Assembly: GCA_964344965.1 (NCBI GenBank)
Contig: CAYFPJ010000001.1
Coordinates: forward strand, 122,032-186,031
DNA from: UM-FILTER-37-12 sp964344965
GTDB taxonomy: Bacteria > Patescibacteriota > Patescibacteriia > Magasanikbacterales > UBA922
Length of the DNA stretch: 64,000 nucleotides
Direction of reading: 5' to 3'
Shown here: one piece after another, positions 22,794 through 31,440 of the stretch
Layout of the letters: each line of letters begins with the position of its first letter
Position numbering within the stretch: the first letter of the stretch is position 1
The notes under the pieces: generated by a model
What the model saw: only the letters and a program-made list of their open reading frames with translations
What the model was told of the DNA's origin: nothing
Database searches by the model: none
Program-made: the position numbers and the translations under genes

Positions 22794-24735
22794 TGATTTA
22801 GGAACAACAAACAGTTGTATGGCCATCACAGAAGGTGGTCAACCCAAGGTCCTTGAAAATAAGGAAGGAAATAGGACTACACCATCTATGGTGGCAATAA
22901 GTAAGACTGGTGAGCGCCTGGTCGGTCAGCTAGCAAAGCGCCAAGCTGTGACCAATCCTGGAAATACACTATTCTCTATAAAACGTTTGATTGGACGCCG
23001 TTTTGAGGACAAAGAAGTGCAGGAAGTGATAAAGCACGCTCCTTACAAGATTGTCAAAGACGGTGAAAAAGTGAAGGTCACCATGGGTGACAAAGACTAC
23101 ACTCCTCAAGAAATCAGCGCCATGGTCTTGCAAAAGCTGATTGCTGATGCCAAAGAAAAAACTGGTGAAAATATTGAGGAAATTGTCGTGACAGTCCCAG
23201 CTTACTTTGACGATGCTCAAAGACAGGCCACCAAAGATGCTGGGACCATTGCTGGAGTGAAAGTCAGTCGTGTCATCAATGAGCCGACTGCAGCAGCATT
23301 TGCTTATGGATTTGACAAGAAAGGTGAACAGAAGATCGTTGTCTATGATCTAGGTGGTGGCACATTTGATGTCTCAGTTCTTGAGATTTCTCACGACGCT
23401 GAGACAGACGCCGCTACAGTAGAAGTGCTCTCAACTCACGGTGACACCCATCTTGGTGGTGATGATTTTGACAAAGCAATTATTGAGTGGATTCTCGAAG
23501 AATTCAAGAAATCAGAAGGAATTGACCTTTCCAATGATCCATTGTCTCTACAGCGAGTCAAAGATGCTGCTGAGAAGGCCAAAATTGAGCTCTCTAGCAC
23601 TCCAGAGACAGAAATCAATGAACCATTCATCACCCAAGGAAACGAAGGTCCAAAGCACCTAAACATGAAAATCTCTCGTTCTAAGCTAGAGGAGATCGTT
23701 AGTGAATTGGTAGAGAAGACTATGGGTCCAGTGAGAGAAGCTCTCAAAGAAGCCAGTGTTGATAAAAATGCTATCAATGAAATCATCATGGTCGGTGGTA
23801 TGACTCGTATGCCACTAGTCCAAAAGAAGGTGGAAGAATTTTTTGGCAAAAAGCCAAATGTCAGTGTCAATCCAGATGAAGTGGTAGCGACAGGTGCTGC
23901 TATCCAAGCTGGTCAGCTCCAAGGTGATCTTGGTAAAGATATTCTTCTTCTTGATGTCACTCCGCTTTCATTTGGTATCGAGACTCTCGGTGGTGTATCT
24001 ACCAAACTGATTGAAAAAAATACTACTATCCCTACCAACAAGACTCAGGTATTTTCTACAGCAACTGACAATCAGCCTAGTGTAGAGATCCATGTTTTGC
24101 AAGGTGAGCGTGAGATGTCTGGCGACAACAAATCTCTGGGTAGATTCATGCTCGATGGTATTCCGCCAGCACCACGTGGAGTTCCTCAGATCGAAGTGAA
24201 GTTTGACATCGATGCCAATGGAATTTTGAACGTAAGTGCCAAGGACAAGGGTACTGGTAAGGAGCAAAGTATTCGTATCGAAGCAAGCTCTGGACTTAGT
24301 GATGAAGAAATAGAAAAGATGAAAAAAGATGCAGAGCTTCATGCCGAAGAAGATAAGAAAAAACGTGAAATGATTGATGTCAAAAACACCGCAGACACCA
24401 TGGTATACACTACAGAAAAAATGATGAAAGACGTGGAAGAGAAAAAAATCGACATCACAGATGAAGAAAAGAAAGCTGTAGAAGATGCACTCGCAAAAAT
24501 GAAAGAATTGAAAGATGGAGAAGACATGGAAGCTATCAAAGCAGCTTCTGAAGAGCTTTCCAAAGCTGGACAAGCAGTCGGTATGAAGATGTATCAACAA
24601 GAGCAGGCCAATTCTGCTGAAGGCGGAGCTGAAGCAGGAAAGCAAGAGAGTGGCGATGCCCCAAAGGATGAAAAAAAGGATGAGGCTGTAGAAGGAGAGG
24701 TTGTGGATGAAGGAGAGCAAGAGGCTGGAAAATAG
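22774..24735 (+). CDS. dnaK: Chaperone protein DnaK (Hsp70)
   Basis: 653 residues, normal length. ATPase domain: phosphate loop 1 GIDLGTTNSCMAI at the N-terminus, DLGGGTFDVSVLEI, and the adenosine motif VGGMTRMPLVQ. The linker DILLLDVTPLSFGIET leads into the substrate-binding beta domain, followed by a helical lid and a Glu/Gly/Lys-rich tail (EVVDEGEQEAGK). It folds client proteins with DnaJ and GrpE in the cytoplasm. The correct start is 22774; an incomplete duplicate of the start lies 92 bases upstream. Confidence 0.99.
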   Translation: MPKILGIDLGTTNSCMAITEGGQPKVLENKEGNRTTPSMVAISKTGERLVGQLAKRQAVTNPGNTLFSIKRLIGRRFEDKEVQEVIKHAPYKIVKDGEKVKVTMGDKDYTPQEISAMVLQKLIADAKEKTGENIEEIVVTVPAYFDDAQRQATKDAGTIAGVKVSRVINEPTAAAFAYGFDKKGEQKIVVYDLGGGTFDVSVLEISHDAETDAATVEVLSTHGDTHLGGDDFDKAIIEWILEEFKKSEGIDLSNDPLSLQRVKDAAEKAKIELSSTPETEINEPFITQGNEGPKHLNMKISRSKLEEIVSELVEKTMGPVREALKEASVDKNAINEIIMVGGMTRMPLVQKKVEEFFGKKPNVSVNPDEVVATGAAIQAGQLQGDLGKDILLLDVTPLSFGIETLGGVSTKLIEKNTTIPTNKTQVFSTATDNQPSVEIHVLQGEREMSGDNKSLGRFMLDGIPPAPRGVPQIEVKFDIDANGILNVSAKDKGTGKEQSIRIEASSGLSDEEIEKMKKDAELHAEEDKKKREMIDVKNTADTMVYTTEKMMKDVEEKKIDITDEEKKAVEDALAKMKELKDGEDMEAIKAASEELSKAGQAVGMKMYQQEQANSAEGGAEAGKQESGDAPKDEKKDEAVEGEVVDEGEQEAGK

Positions 24736-24745
24736 TGTATACTAC

Positions 24746-24771
24746 AATCCTCCCCATATTGGGGAGGATTT
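24746..24771 (+). terminator. Hairpin after dnaK
   Basis: AATCCTCCCC-ATATT-GGGGAGGATTT, a strong stem with only a short T-run. Confidence 0.7.
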
Positions 24772-24838
24772 ATATAGGAAGTAATGAGATAGGTCAATCT
24801 ATCTTATTTATCTCTACCAAGAAAAATAATTTTGACAT

Positions 24839-25285
24839 ATGAACTATTTTTTTAGGATTGGAATGTTAGTTATTTGCCTGTCTTTTTTTATGGGTTGTGG
24901 TAATGCACAAAATATACCAGACACTTCTGTCACACCAGAAGATGAGGTAGAATTAGATTATCTACCTGAACAAGCCCCAATTATGATGGAAAATGATGAG
25001 GGTATCTTTTCTTTTGTGGAGGTAGTCGAGCCAGAGCAGATTGTTGGCAATTGGCAAGCCGTGGAAGGTGCTTCCTATGAAGAAATTATTTTTGACGTTG
25101 ATGGGACTTATAGTACTTTTCTAAATCAAAAACCTTTTGTAGAGGGTACTTGGCAGATAGCGAAAGGATTTTTGATAATGGCTGACTCTGTCCATGGAAA
25201 TAATATTTATACTGATGTAGCAATAGAAGAAAATATGTTTGTAGTTGAAAATGATGATGATAAAATAGTTTGGCAAAAATTATAA
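24839..25285 (+). CDS. Lipoprotein with lipocalin-like domain
   Basis: 148 residues. Signal peptide with lipobox FFMGC. After an acidic linker (residues 30-65), the sequence IVGNWQAVEGASYEEIIFDV and GTYSTFLNQKPFVEGTWQI resembles small lipocalin-like domains, in which a GxW motif opens the barrel. It is probably exposed at the cell surface. Function is unknown. It is the first of three small exported proteins between dnaK and dnaJ. Confidence 0.7.
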   Translation: MNYFFRIGMLVICLSFFMGCGNAQNIPDTSVTPEDEVELDYLPEQAPIMMENDEGIFSFVEVVEPEQIVGNWQAVEGASYEEIIFDVDGTYSTFLNQKPFVEGTWQIAKGFLIMADSVHGNNIYTDVAIEENMFVVENDDDKIVWQKL

Positions 25286-25316
25286 ATCTTATAATTATTT
25301 TTTAGATTATAATCAT

Positions 25317-26012
25317 ATGTTCAAGTTGATTAAGATAGTTTTAATGGTCGGTGTTTTGGCAGTGGCTTGGTGGCTTTTGTCTCCACTTTTCATTGACAAA
25401 GAGGTGGATGATGAGCTAGATCCAAAGGTAGAGTCAGCGATCAATTTTGCGCTTGAAAAAACTGGCGAAGGACTCCAAAAAGCTGGAGAAAAAATCAAAG
25501 ATACAGATGTGGCGGAAATAAAAAAGAAAATAGCAGAGCTCAAAGAAGATGCCTCTACAAACTTAGAAGACCAGATCAAGAGTGAGGAAGAGATGGCAGA
25601 ATTTGCAATAGAGATGAGCAAGATGGAAGATAAGGAAATGAGTGAAGATGTGATGGATAGTGGAGAGCCAAAAGTTTTATCTACGGGTGAATTTGTCAGT
25701 GTAGGTCATACCGGCAGTGGTCAGGTAAAGTTGATAGATCTTGGAGGTGACGCAGGCTCTGTTCTTAGATTTGAGAATCTTGATGTTTCCAATGGGCCTG
25801 ATTTGAGGGTGTATCTATCTAAGAATGGTGATGTTACTACCAGCAAGAATTTGGGAGATTTTGTAGAACTTGGACAATTGAAAGGGAATAAAGGAAATCA
25901 GAATTATGTTATTCCTAGCAGTATCAATGTTGATCAATATAATTCTGTTGTGATATATTGTAAACCGTTTAAGGTGGTATTTAATACTGCTAATTTGGAA
26001 AAATCTCAGTAG
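25317..26012 (+). CDS. Membrane-anchored DM13 domain protein
   Basis: 231 residues. N-terminal signal anchor (residues 4-23, LIKIVLMVGVLAVAWWLLSP). Residues 30-120 are an acidic, helical spacer rich in Glu and Lys. From about residue 125 there is a DM13 domain: GEFVSVGHTGSGQVKLIDLG, LRFENLDVSNGPDLRVYLS and NYVIPSSINVDQYNSVVIYC ending FKVVFNTANL. DM13 domains carry a conserved Cys (here in VIYCK) and are proposed to act in redox or adhesion; the ligand here is unknown. Exported orientation is likely. Confidence 0.85.
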   Translation: MFKLIKIVLMVGVLAVAWWLLSPLFIDKEVDDELDPKVESAINFALEKTGEGLQKAGEKIKDTDVAEIKKKIAELKEDASTNLEDQIKSEEEMAEFAIEMSKMEDKEMSEDVMDSGEPKVLSTGEFVSVGHTGSGQVKLIDLGGDAGSVLRFENLDVSNGPDLRVYLSKNGDVTTSKNLGDFVELGQLKGNKGNQNYVIPSSINVDQYNSVVIYCKPFKVVFNTANLEKSQ

Positions 26013-26095
26013 TAGTTTGAAACAATTAGTTATTTTTAGCCAATTGTGGTAGAAAAATTAATTTATTTATAAAGTTTATTTAATAGATTTCAAAT

Positions 26096-26638
26096 ATGAA
26101 ACTATTGTCAAAGTATGTAGGAATGCTCGCACTGGCATTGCTCTTGGTAGGTGGGGGTTGTGCATCACAAGGAGATGTGTCAGACTCAGCCATGGAAGCT
26201 GGTCATGATTTAGATTCTGCTATGGAGGGTGTAGAAGAGGTGGTAGATGAAAATGTAGAAGGGGGTGGTGAAGTTGTGGGAGAGGTATCTGTCGAATTGA
26301 CTTCTGAGACTTTTACTCATGAGAGTGGGGCATATACATATACATTTGATCCAGCCAAATATGCTACTCAAATTTACGTTAGTTCAGATTCTGTAAGTCT
26401 GGATGATATATCTGGGGAATTTAGTAAGACAGCTTTGCAAGTATTTGTAAAGTCAGCAGATGATAGTAAGCTTGCTCCAGAAGTGTTGGAAAATGCAACT
26501 AGTCAAACTCCTACTTTTGCCAAAAAATTTGGTACACAGAGTATCTATGGCGCATTGGCAAGTGATGGGCAAATTTTGGAAGTAAGATGTCAGGCAAAGA
26601 GCTGTGATGATCTACTACCAATGCTTAGTGTAAATTAA
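26096..26638 (+). CDS. Lipoprotein, unknown function
   Basis: 180 residues. Lipobox LVGGGC after a 22-residue signal peptide. An acidic, low-complexity stretch (residues 25-65, with SAMEAGHDLDSAMEG repeated words) leads to a compact C-terminal domain with two Cys residues (VRCQAKSCDD) that could form a disulfide outside the cell. No family recognised. A strong terminator follows. Confidence 0.65.
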   Translation: MKLLSKYVGMLALALLLVGGGCASQGDVSDSAMEAGHDLDSAMEGVEEVVDENVEGGGEVVGEVSVELTSETFTHESGAYTYTFDPAKYATQIYVSSDSVSLDDISGEFSKTALQVFVKSADDSKLAPEVLENATSQTPTFAKKFGTQSIYGALASDGQILEVRCQAKSCDDLLPMLSVN

Positions 26639-26661
26639 TCTATACTTATTAGATTGAGAAT

Positions 26662-26688
26662 CAAAAGTGGTTGTCTCAACCACTTTTG
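26662..26688 (+). terminator. Terminator before dnaJ
   Basis: CAAAAGTGGTTG-TCT-CAACCACTTTTG, a perfect 12-bp stem. It separates the lipoproteins from dnaJ, which therefore needs its own promoter. Confidence 0.85.
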
Positions 26689-26723
26689 TCCTTAATATAA
26701 TATTTTCAAAATAAAATAAAACC

Positions 26724-27827
26724 ATGTCCAAAGATTACTACAAAATTCTTGGTGTTGAAAAAAATTCTTCACAACCAGATATCAAAAAAGCATTTCGTAA
26801 GCTAGCTCATAAATATCATCCTGATAAAAAAGGAGGTGACGAAGCAAAATTTAAAGAAGTAAATGAGGCTTACCAAGTCCTTGGTGATGAGAAGAAGCGT
26901 CAACAGTACGACCAGTTTGGATCAGATTTTGCTCAGCAAGGTGGATTTGGTGGTGGAGCTGGCTGGGAGGATTTCATGCGAGCGGCTAGGGGTCAAGGCG
27001 GTGGTAATGTCCACTTTGATTTTGGTGGAGTAGATATTGGAGATATTTTTGGTGACTTGTTTGGCTTCAGCGGTGGTCGGAGAGCTGGCGGAAGACGTAG
27101 ACAGCGTGGTAATGATATCCAAGTTGATATACAACTAGATTTTCGTGAGGCAGTATTTGGTACTGAAAAAGAAATAAATCTTACAAAACACAATGACTGT
27201 GATGTCTGTAAGGGGTCTGGAGCAGAGCCTGGAGCAGAAGTGCACAAATGTGGCAAATGTAATGGTGCTGGACAAGTTCGTGTCGTTCAACAGACTATTC
27301 TCGGGGCTATGCAAACTGCCACTACTTGTCCAGACTGTGGTGGGGCAGGGAAGAAGGCTAGTAAGATGTGTAAGCATTGTGGTGGAGATGGGGTGACTAG
27401 GAGTGAATCCAAATACAAAGTAAAAATTCCAGCCGGTATAGATGATGGTGGTGTAATAAAGCTTTCTGGTAAAGGAGAAGCGATTGGTCTTGGTGGTCAT
27501 CCTGGTGATCTTTATATCAGGGTTCGTGTTAAGTCAGAAAAATATTTTGAGCGTCGTAATTTTGATATCTATACAGAAGTGAACATAAATTTTGTTCAAG
27601 CTGTTTTGGGAGATAAAATTGAAATAGAAACTCTTGATGGTCGTAAGAAGTTGGTAATCCCAGCTGGTACACAATCACACCAACAATTTCGTCTCAAGGG
27701 GCTCGGTGTGCCAAGACTACAACGTAGTGGTAGGGGAGATCAATTTGTAAATGTTATTGTAGATATACCGAAGAAGTTGAATAGGAAAACGAAGAAACTT
27801 TTACAAGATTTAGAAAAAGAGCTATAA
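26724..27827 (+). CDS. dnaJ: Chaperone protein DnaJ
   Basis: 367 residues, full-length type I DnaJ. J domain with KYHPDKKGGD (HPD stimulates DnaK ATPase), a Gly/Phe-rich linker (residues 72-115), four CxxCxGxG zinc repeats (CDVCKGSG, CGKCNGAG, CPDCGGAG, CKHCGGDG), and the C-terminal substrate-binding region (GDLYIRVRV, ERRNFDIYTEVNINFVQAVLG). It delivers substrates to DnaK. It is separated from dnaK by three envelope genes but belongs to the same chaperone cluster. No CIRCE site is seen in its upstream gap. Confidence 0.98.
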   Translation: MSKDYYKILGVEKNSSQPDIKKAFRKLAHKYHPDKKGGDEAKFKEVNEAYQVLGDEKKRQQYDQFGSDFAQQGGFGGGAGWEDFMRAARGQGGGNVHFDFGGVDIGDIFGDLFGFSGGRRAGGRRRQRGNDIQVDIQLDFREAVFGTEKEINLTKHNDCDVCKGSGAEPGAEVHKCGKCNGAGQVRVVQQTILGAMQTATTCPDCGGAGKKASKMCKHCGGDGVTRSESKYKVKIPAGIDDGGVIKLSGKGEAIGLGGHPGDLYIRVRVKSEKYFERRNFDIYTEVNINFVQAVLGDKIEIETLDGRKKLVIPAGTQSHQQFRLKGLGVPRLQRSGRGDQFVNVIVDIPKKLNRKTKKLLQDLEKEL

Positions 27828-27892
27828 TATAGATAGCTCTTTTTTCTTAGGTTGGTGTATGGAGGTTTTGACTTTTATTTTTATAATAATTT

Positions 27893-28405
27893 ATGGAGTA
27901 TATAGTTTCTCTCTTCCCGTCTGTTGATATATTTATTTTAGTTTTATTTGGTTTTGCGTTAATAGTTCATCTTATTTTTGTCAGGAAGACGAAATTGTTT
28001 ATAGATATATTGTCGGTTTATCTCAGCTTCAGTATAATTTTTCTTTTACCAATATCTCACAAACCTTGGCAGGAATGGATGATCTCACACGCTAATTTGC
28101 GCGCTTGGGTTTTTGTTGGTTTGATTATTTTATTTCACATTCTATTTTCTTTCAGTAACTTGCGGTTTTTTTCTTCACGAGTGAGACCGCTCCATTTTTT
28201 TCAATCTCTACTGTATCGTTTTTCAATTGTTGGTTTGATGTTTTCTGGATTTTTGTATTTTGCTCCAGAAGAAATAAAATCAAAATTAGGTGTTCTTGGT
28301 GGATCTTTGTTTACTAATTTTGGTGCTTTGGCATTTTGGTTTTTCCTCCCATTATTTTTGGCTTTTGTCTACAGGTTTCACACTAAGAGTGGGTGGACGG
28401 AATAA
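27893..28405 (+). CDS. Integral membrane protein, unknown
   Basis: 170 residues, about five hydrophobic segments (residues 10-30, 37-53, 70-88, 107-124 and 142-162). Few charged residues except RKTK and KSGWTE. No family recognised and no catalytic motif apparent. It follows dnaJ by 65 bases and ends at a bidirectional terminator. Confidence 0.65.
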   Translation: MEYIVSLFPSVDIFILVLFGFALIVHLIFVRKTKLFIDILSVYLSFSIIFLLPISHKPWQEWMISHANLRAWVFVGLIILFHILFSFSNLRFFSSRVRPLHFFQSLLYRFSIVGLMFSGFLYFAPEEIKSKLGVLGGSLFTNFGALAFWFFLPLFLAFVYRFHTKSGWTE

Positions 28406-28417
28406 ATTATAAGAAAT

Positions 28418-28445
28418 AAAAACCCCTCATAACGAGGGGTTTTTA
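28418..28445. terminator. Bidirectional terminator
   Basis: AAAAACCCCTC-ATAAC-GAGGGGTTTTT, with A and T tracts on both sides, shared by the convergent membrane-protein and antitoxin-like genes. Confidence 0.92.
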
Positions 28446-28784
28446 TTTCTTCTTCTTATTTTTCTTGCCGCCAGTTGCCTTATATCCTTTTTTTGGCTTG
28501 TCAGCTACCACTAGGCCATGCTGACTGAGAATATTCTCTAGAGTGTTATAAATATTACTTCTTTCTTCCTTTTTTATTTTTTCGTGGTCCGCCTTTCTCT
28601 TTTTTGTTTTACTGTCTTGAATCAGTTCTTCCCACAGTTCAAAATCTTCGGCAGAAGCCAGTGCTATTTTTGGCTTGCCGTGCTCTGTAAGAATGTATAC
28701 TACTTTTTTATTTTTTACCTCTTCAGATATCTCAAATATTCTCCTCCTTGCCTCTGTGATAGAGATGGTTATTTTTTTTATCAT
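28443..28784 (-). CDS. Phd/YefM-like antitoxin with basic tail
   Basis: 113 residues. The N-terminal 60 residues follow the Phd/YefM pattern: ITISITEARRRIFEISEEV, then VVYILTEHGKPKIALASAEDFELWEEL. This fold binds DNA as a dimer. The C-terminus, which normally neutralises a toxin, is replaced by a charged region and a lysine-rich tail (KATGGKKNKKKK). No toxin gene is adjacent: radC lies on one side and a membrane protein on the other. It may therefore be a solitary DNA-binding regulator. Confidence 0.7.
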   Translation of the reverse strand: MIKKITISITEARRRIFEISEEVKNKKVVYILTEHGKPKIALASAEDFELWEELIQDSKTKKRKADHEKIKKEERSNIYNTLENILSQHGLVVADKPKKGYKATGGKKNKKKK

Positions 28785-28834
28785 AGGAGCACTAATTTTA
28801 ACACTAATTTATGCGAATATCTTTTGTTCAGATC

Positions 28835-29515
28835 TTACATTAGTCCACGTTCTTTCATACTAATATATTCTTTTTTTGTGACTATCACATGGTCGGTAAT
28901 TTCTATCCCCATCAGTTTGCCAGCTTTTACTAACCTGGCGGTAAGCAGGAGATCTTCTTCAGAAGGTTCTGGGTCTCCTGAAGGGTGATTATGAGAAAGG
29001 ATGATGTGAGCAGCTACATGCTTCACTGCAGGTTCAAATATTTCTCTTGGGTGAACTATACTGTGATTGACTGTGCCTACTGAAATTATGTCTCGTTCTA
29101 TTTCTTGATTTCTACTATCTAGATAAAATATAACCACGTGCTCTTTCTTACTACTGCTGATGTCTTTCATTTGGCGCCAAACATCGTGAGGGGTGAGATA
29201 GATGGTACTTTTCTTACCCTTTAGAAGCCTTTTACCTAGTTCAAAACAAGCAGTAATTTCACAGGCTTTGGCAGGGCCAATTCCTTTATGTTTTTGTAAT
29301 TCTTTGGCACTAGATTGAGTTATTTTTTGCTTACCAATATCTCTGAGTAATCTTTTTGCCATATGAATGACATTTTCTCCCTTTTGACCAGATCCAAGTA
29401 GAATTGCCAATAATTCTGCGTCAGAAAGTTTGCTTGGTCCGTATTGAATCAACTTTTCTCTTGGTCTGTCGATATTTTCTATAGATTTTATACTATCCCC
29501 CTTTTTTATTTTCAT
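28835..29515 (-). CDS. radC: RadC family protein (JAMM/MPN domain)
   Basis: 226 residues, typical RadC length. An N-terminal helix-hairpin-helix region (GPSKLSDAELLAILLGSG, HKGIGPAKACEI) precedes a JAMM metal site: the conserved E, and HIILSHNHPSGDPEPSEEDL with His-x-His...Asp ligands. It is historically called a DNA repair protein, but the biochemical role is not settled; it may be a metal-dependent hydrolase. It lies 7 bases downstream of the unknown gene 29523-30527 and is probably in its operon. Confidence 0.95.
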   Translation of the reverse strand: MKIKKGDSIKSIENIDRPREKLIQYGPSKLSDAELLAILLGSGQKGENVIHMAKRLLRDIGKQKITQSSAKELQKHKGIGPAKACEITACFELGKRLLKGKKSTIYLTPHDVWRQMKDISSSKKEHVVIFYLDSRNQEIERDIISVGTVNHSIVHPREIFEPAVKHVAAHIILSHNHPSGDPEPSEEDLLLTARLVKAGKLMGIEITDHVIVTKKEYISMKERGLM

Positions 29516-29522
29516 AGTATTA

Positions 29523-30527
29523 TCATTTTATATTACATCTTAAGATATTAGATTCCAAATTGTCTAACCTTGAGTCGTTCGGGCATTCTATTTTTTCACA
29601 TTCATTATCAGATATTCTCAGCACTATGACATTTTGTTTTGGGAAGCGTATTTCTTTTTTGTTGATATACAGTCCCACACCTTCGCTCAGGACAGCATCA
29701 AGTAGAAATAAAAGATTTTGAGAAATATGGTTTTTGTGGGGTATTAGTAGGATTCCTTTTTCTGCTGTTAGAGCTGTGAGGGTGCTGGCATACACAGGAA
29801 TGCTTATTTTTTTATTTATTGATACTTCATATATTGTATCATATATTTCGGCCATTTCTTTTATTCTCTGGTATTCAAATATATTTTTTGAAGTAAGAGT
29901 GCAATAATTGTTCACTACAGGCATCACTTCCTTTTTTAGGTCTCCTACCATGGCGATCATTCCTTTTTTGATAAGACTTTCCCATGAATTTGGTTTGGGA
30001 TTGTGTTCGCATTTTTCTTCGCCTCCAAAACTCAAATGTCTGTTTACTAACACAGCAAAAGAAGTTAGTTGGTCAGCAATTTTTGACTTACTTTCTATTT
30101 GGAAATCTTCTTCTCCGTATATGCCTACCAAAGGTACAAACGGCTGAATATTGAGTAGTCTAGAGAGGCGAACGTAGAATTCTTGTGGAGATCTTAAGGA
30201 TATTTTATTTTGATTTGCAAATTCATTGATTCCCGAGATGGTCTTTAGTTTTTTGATATGTTCTCTTATTTTTTTTCTGTAGTCTGCAGATTCTTCAGCT
30301 TCATTATAAATTTGATGTAGGACATTTATTTTATCTAGGATTTTTGTGTAAATATTGTACTCTGCCTGATTTTTGATGTATTGCTTATAGTCGTACATTC
30401 CGTATTCTTTGGCTCTGTACTTTTCTCCTAGTAAGTAGTCGGGTGAAATTGTTTTTGTTGGCACCACTTTATAAAATAAGTTTGTTAAGAGGTTGGTTTG
30501 TTGGCCAGCCATGTTGGTGGGGTACAT
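29523..30527 (-). CDS. Unknown protein, operator-controlled
   Basis: 334 residues, not recognised. The protein is soluble, with a basic, helical N-terminal half (residues 60-105: ILDKINVLHQIYNEAEESAD and following), a central VPLVGIYGEEDFQIESKSKI, and a C-terminal half with alternating strands (GILLIPHKNHISQNLLFLLD, NVIVLRISDNECEKIECP). The central part with RHLSFGGEEKCEHNPKPNSW could bind metal but no fold is certain. Two possible starts exist, Met1 and Met6. It heads a minus-strand operon with radC and the antitoxin-like gene, and a palindromic operator lies 16 bases upstream. Confidence 0.6.
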   Translation of the reverse strand: MYPTNMAGQQTNLLTNLFYKVVPTKTISPDYLLGEKYRAKEYGMYDYKQYIKNQAEYNIYTKILDKINVLHQIYNEAEESADYRKKIREHIKKLKTISGINEFANQNKISLRSPQEFYVRLSRLLNIQPFVPLVGIYGEEDFQIESKSKIADQLTSFAVLVNRHLSFGGEEKCEHNPKPNSWESLIKKGMIAMVGDLKKEVMPVVNNYCTLTSKNIFEYQRIKEMAEIYDTIYEVSINKKISIPVYASTLTALTAEKGILLIPHKNHISQNLLFLLDAVLSEGVGLYINKKEIRFPKQNVIVLRISDNECEKIECPNDSRLDNLESNILRCNIK

Positions 30528-30542
30528 ATGTAACTTGTATTA

Positions 30543-30582
30543 AATAAATAATATGTACATTATAGCGTACATAATATTTATT
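30543..30582. promoter_or_regulatory. Palindromic operator upstream of the 29523-30527 gene
   Basis: AATAAATAATATGTAC (30543-30558), an 8-bp spacer and GTACATAATATTTATT (30567-30582); one mismatch in 16 bp. Core GTAC-N8-GTAC. A dyad of this size directly before a start codon suggests a repressor site. Confidence 0.65.
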
Positions 30583-30616
30583 TTCAAAATTTTGGGTTGT
30601 GGAAAACTTTTTGGTA

Positions 30617-30650
30617 TAAAAAATATCAGTATTTGTACTGATATTTTTTA
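30617..30650. terminator. Terminator-like hairpin
   Basis: AAAAATATCAGTA-TTTG-TACTGATATTTTTT with T-runs on both strands. It would end the minus-strand rnhA transcript before the 29523-30527 operon. Confidence 0.7.
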
Positions 30651-30655
30651 TTTTA

Positions 30656-30800
30656 AATCTTTAAGCGGTTTTATTCCTCGATGCTTGCATCGAAAAAGTG
30701 AAAACTAACATTGGTTGAAATAAGATTTTCTGCCAATACCCCGCAGCTTGCTGCGGGGATGGCCCGATGAAGTCTTACTTAAACCAAATTTACTTTTATT
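30656..30800 (+). mobile_element. 145-bp dispersed repeat, copy 3
   Basis: Full-length, essentially identical to copies 1 and 2 and in the same orientation although the surrounding genes are on the minus strand. Intergenic. Confidence 0.9.
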
Positions 30801-30835
30801 AAACTTCGAGGCTTGTTTTGGTAAAGAAAAGGTTT

Positions 30836-30914
30836 TCATCCTGAGCTGCAGGCGAAGGATCTTTTTTATAGATGATATCTTACTGAATACAGATCCTTCG
30901 CTGCGCTCAGGATG
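30836..30914. repeat. TCATCCTGAG...CTCAGGATGA palindromic repeat
   Basis: TCATCCTGAGCTGCAGGCGA with AAGGATCT faces AGATCCTTCGCTGCGCTCAG followed by GATGA. It belongs to a widespread repeat type; a partial related stretch (CCATCCTGAACGATGGCGAA) lies at 21977-22000. Confidence 0.85.
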
Positions 30915-30952
30915 ACATATGTAAGATACTCTATTTATTATAGTGCGCATGC

Positions 30953-31351
30953 TTACAAATTGTCGAGCACTTTATTAACTTCTGCATCCGCTTCTTTATT
31001 TCCTTCACGCAAAATATGTTTGATGGTTACTTTGTCAAATTCTTGCATAGCATTCCAGGCTTGGACAAAAAGTTTTTGGATAGTTGGTTCTTTTACTTTC
31101 CAGTTACGATTGAGTTGTTCGCAGACTAGTTTACTATCTACGATTAGCTCTACTTCTGTGGCACCAAGGGAGTGAGCTTTTTTAAATCCAGAAATGGCCG
31201 CAGAATATTCTGCGAAGTTGTTTGTTTGTTTGCCAAGAAATTCACCATAGTTGGCGAGCGTCTCTCCTTTTTCATTTTTTATTATGATACCGGTGGCTGA
31301 TGGCCCTGGATTACCTCTTGAGCCGCCGTCTGTGTATATGGTTAGTTTCAT
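30953..31351 (-). CDS. rnhA: Ribonuclease HI
   Basis: 132 residues, single RNase H domain. It cuts RNA in RNA-DNA hybrids, for example Okazaki primers. Catalytic acids: Asp in YTDGGSRGNPGP, Glu in NNFAEYSAA, Asp in LIVDSKLV, and Asp in EGNKEADAEVNK, with the preceding HILREGN histidine. The GGSxGNPG loop is the branch seen in archaea and many CPR. It lies 68 bases downstream of recJ on the same strand and could be cotranscribed. Confidence 0.95.
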   Translation of the reverse strand: MKLTIYTDGGSRGNPGPSATGIIIKNEKGETLANYGEFLGKQTNNFAEYSAAISGFKKAHSLGATEVELIVDSKLVCEQLNRNWKVKEPTIQKLFVQAWNAMQEFDKVTIKHILREGNKEADAEVNKVLDNL

Positions 31352-31440
31352 AAAATAAAGGCTTTAAATGCTTGAAAGGCTAGAAAAGCCTGAAAGACCT
31401 TTTGGGCCTTTCAAGCTTTTTAAGCCTTTTGAGCTTTTCT
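31352..31440. repeat. AAGCCTTTCAAGCTTTTT low-complexity palindromic repeat
   Basis: Alternating CTTGAAAGGC and GCCTTTCAAG words form a nested hairpin between rnhA and recJ and run into the last codons of recJ. The same words occur before metK (12385-12432) and before uvrA (53540-53626). Confidence 0.7.

Noticed and set aside
29523..30527. Toxin partner for the Phd-like protein
   Set aside because: The 334-residue protein is far too long for Doc- or YoeB-type toxins, shows none of their motifs, and is separated from the antitoxin-like gene by radC.
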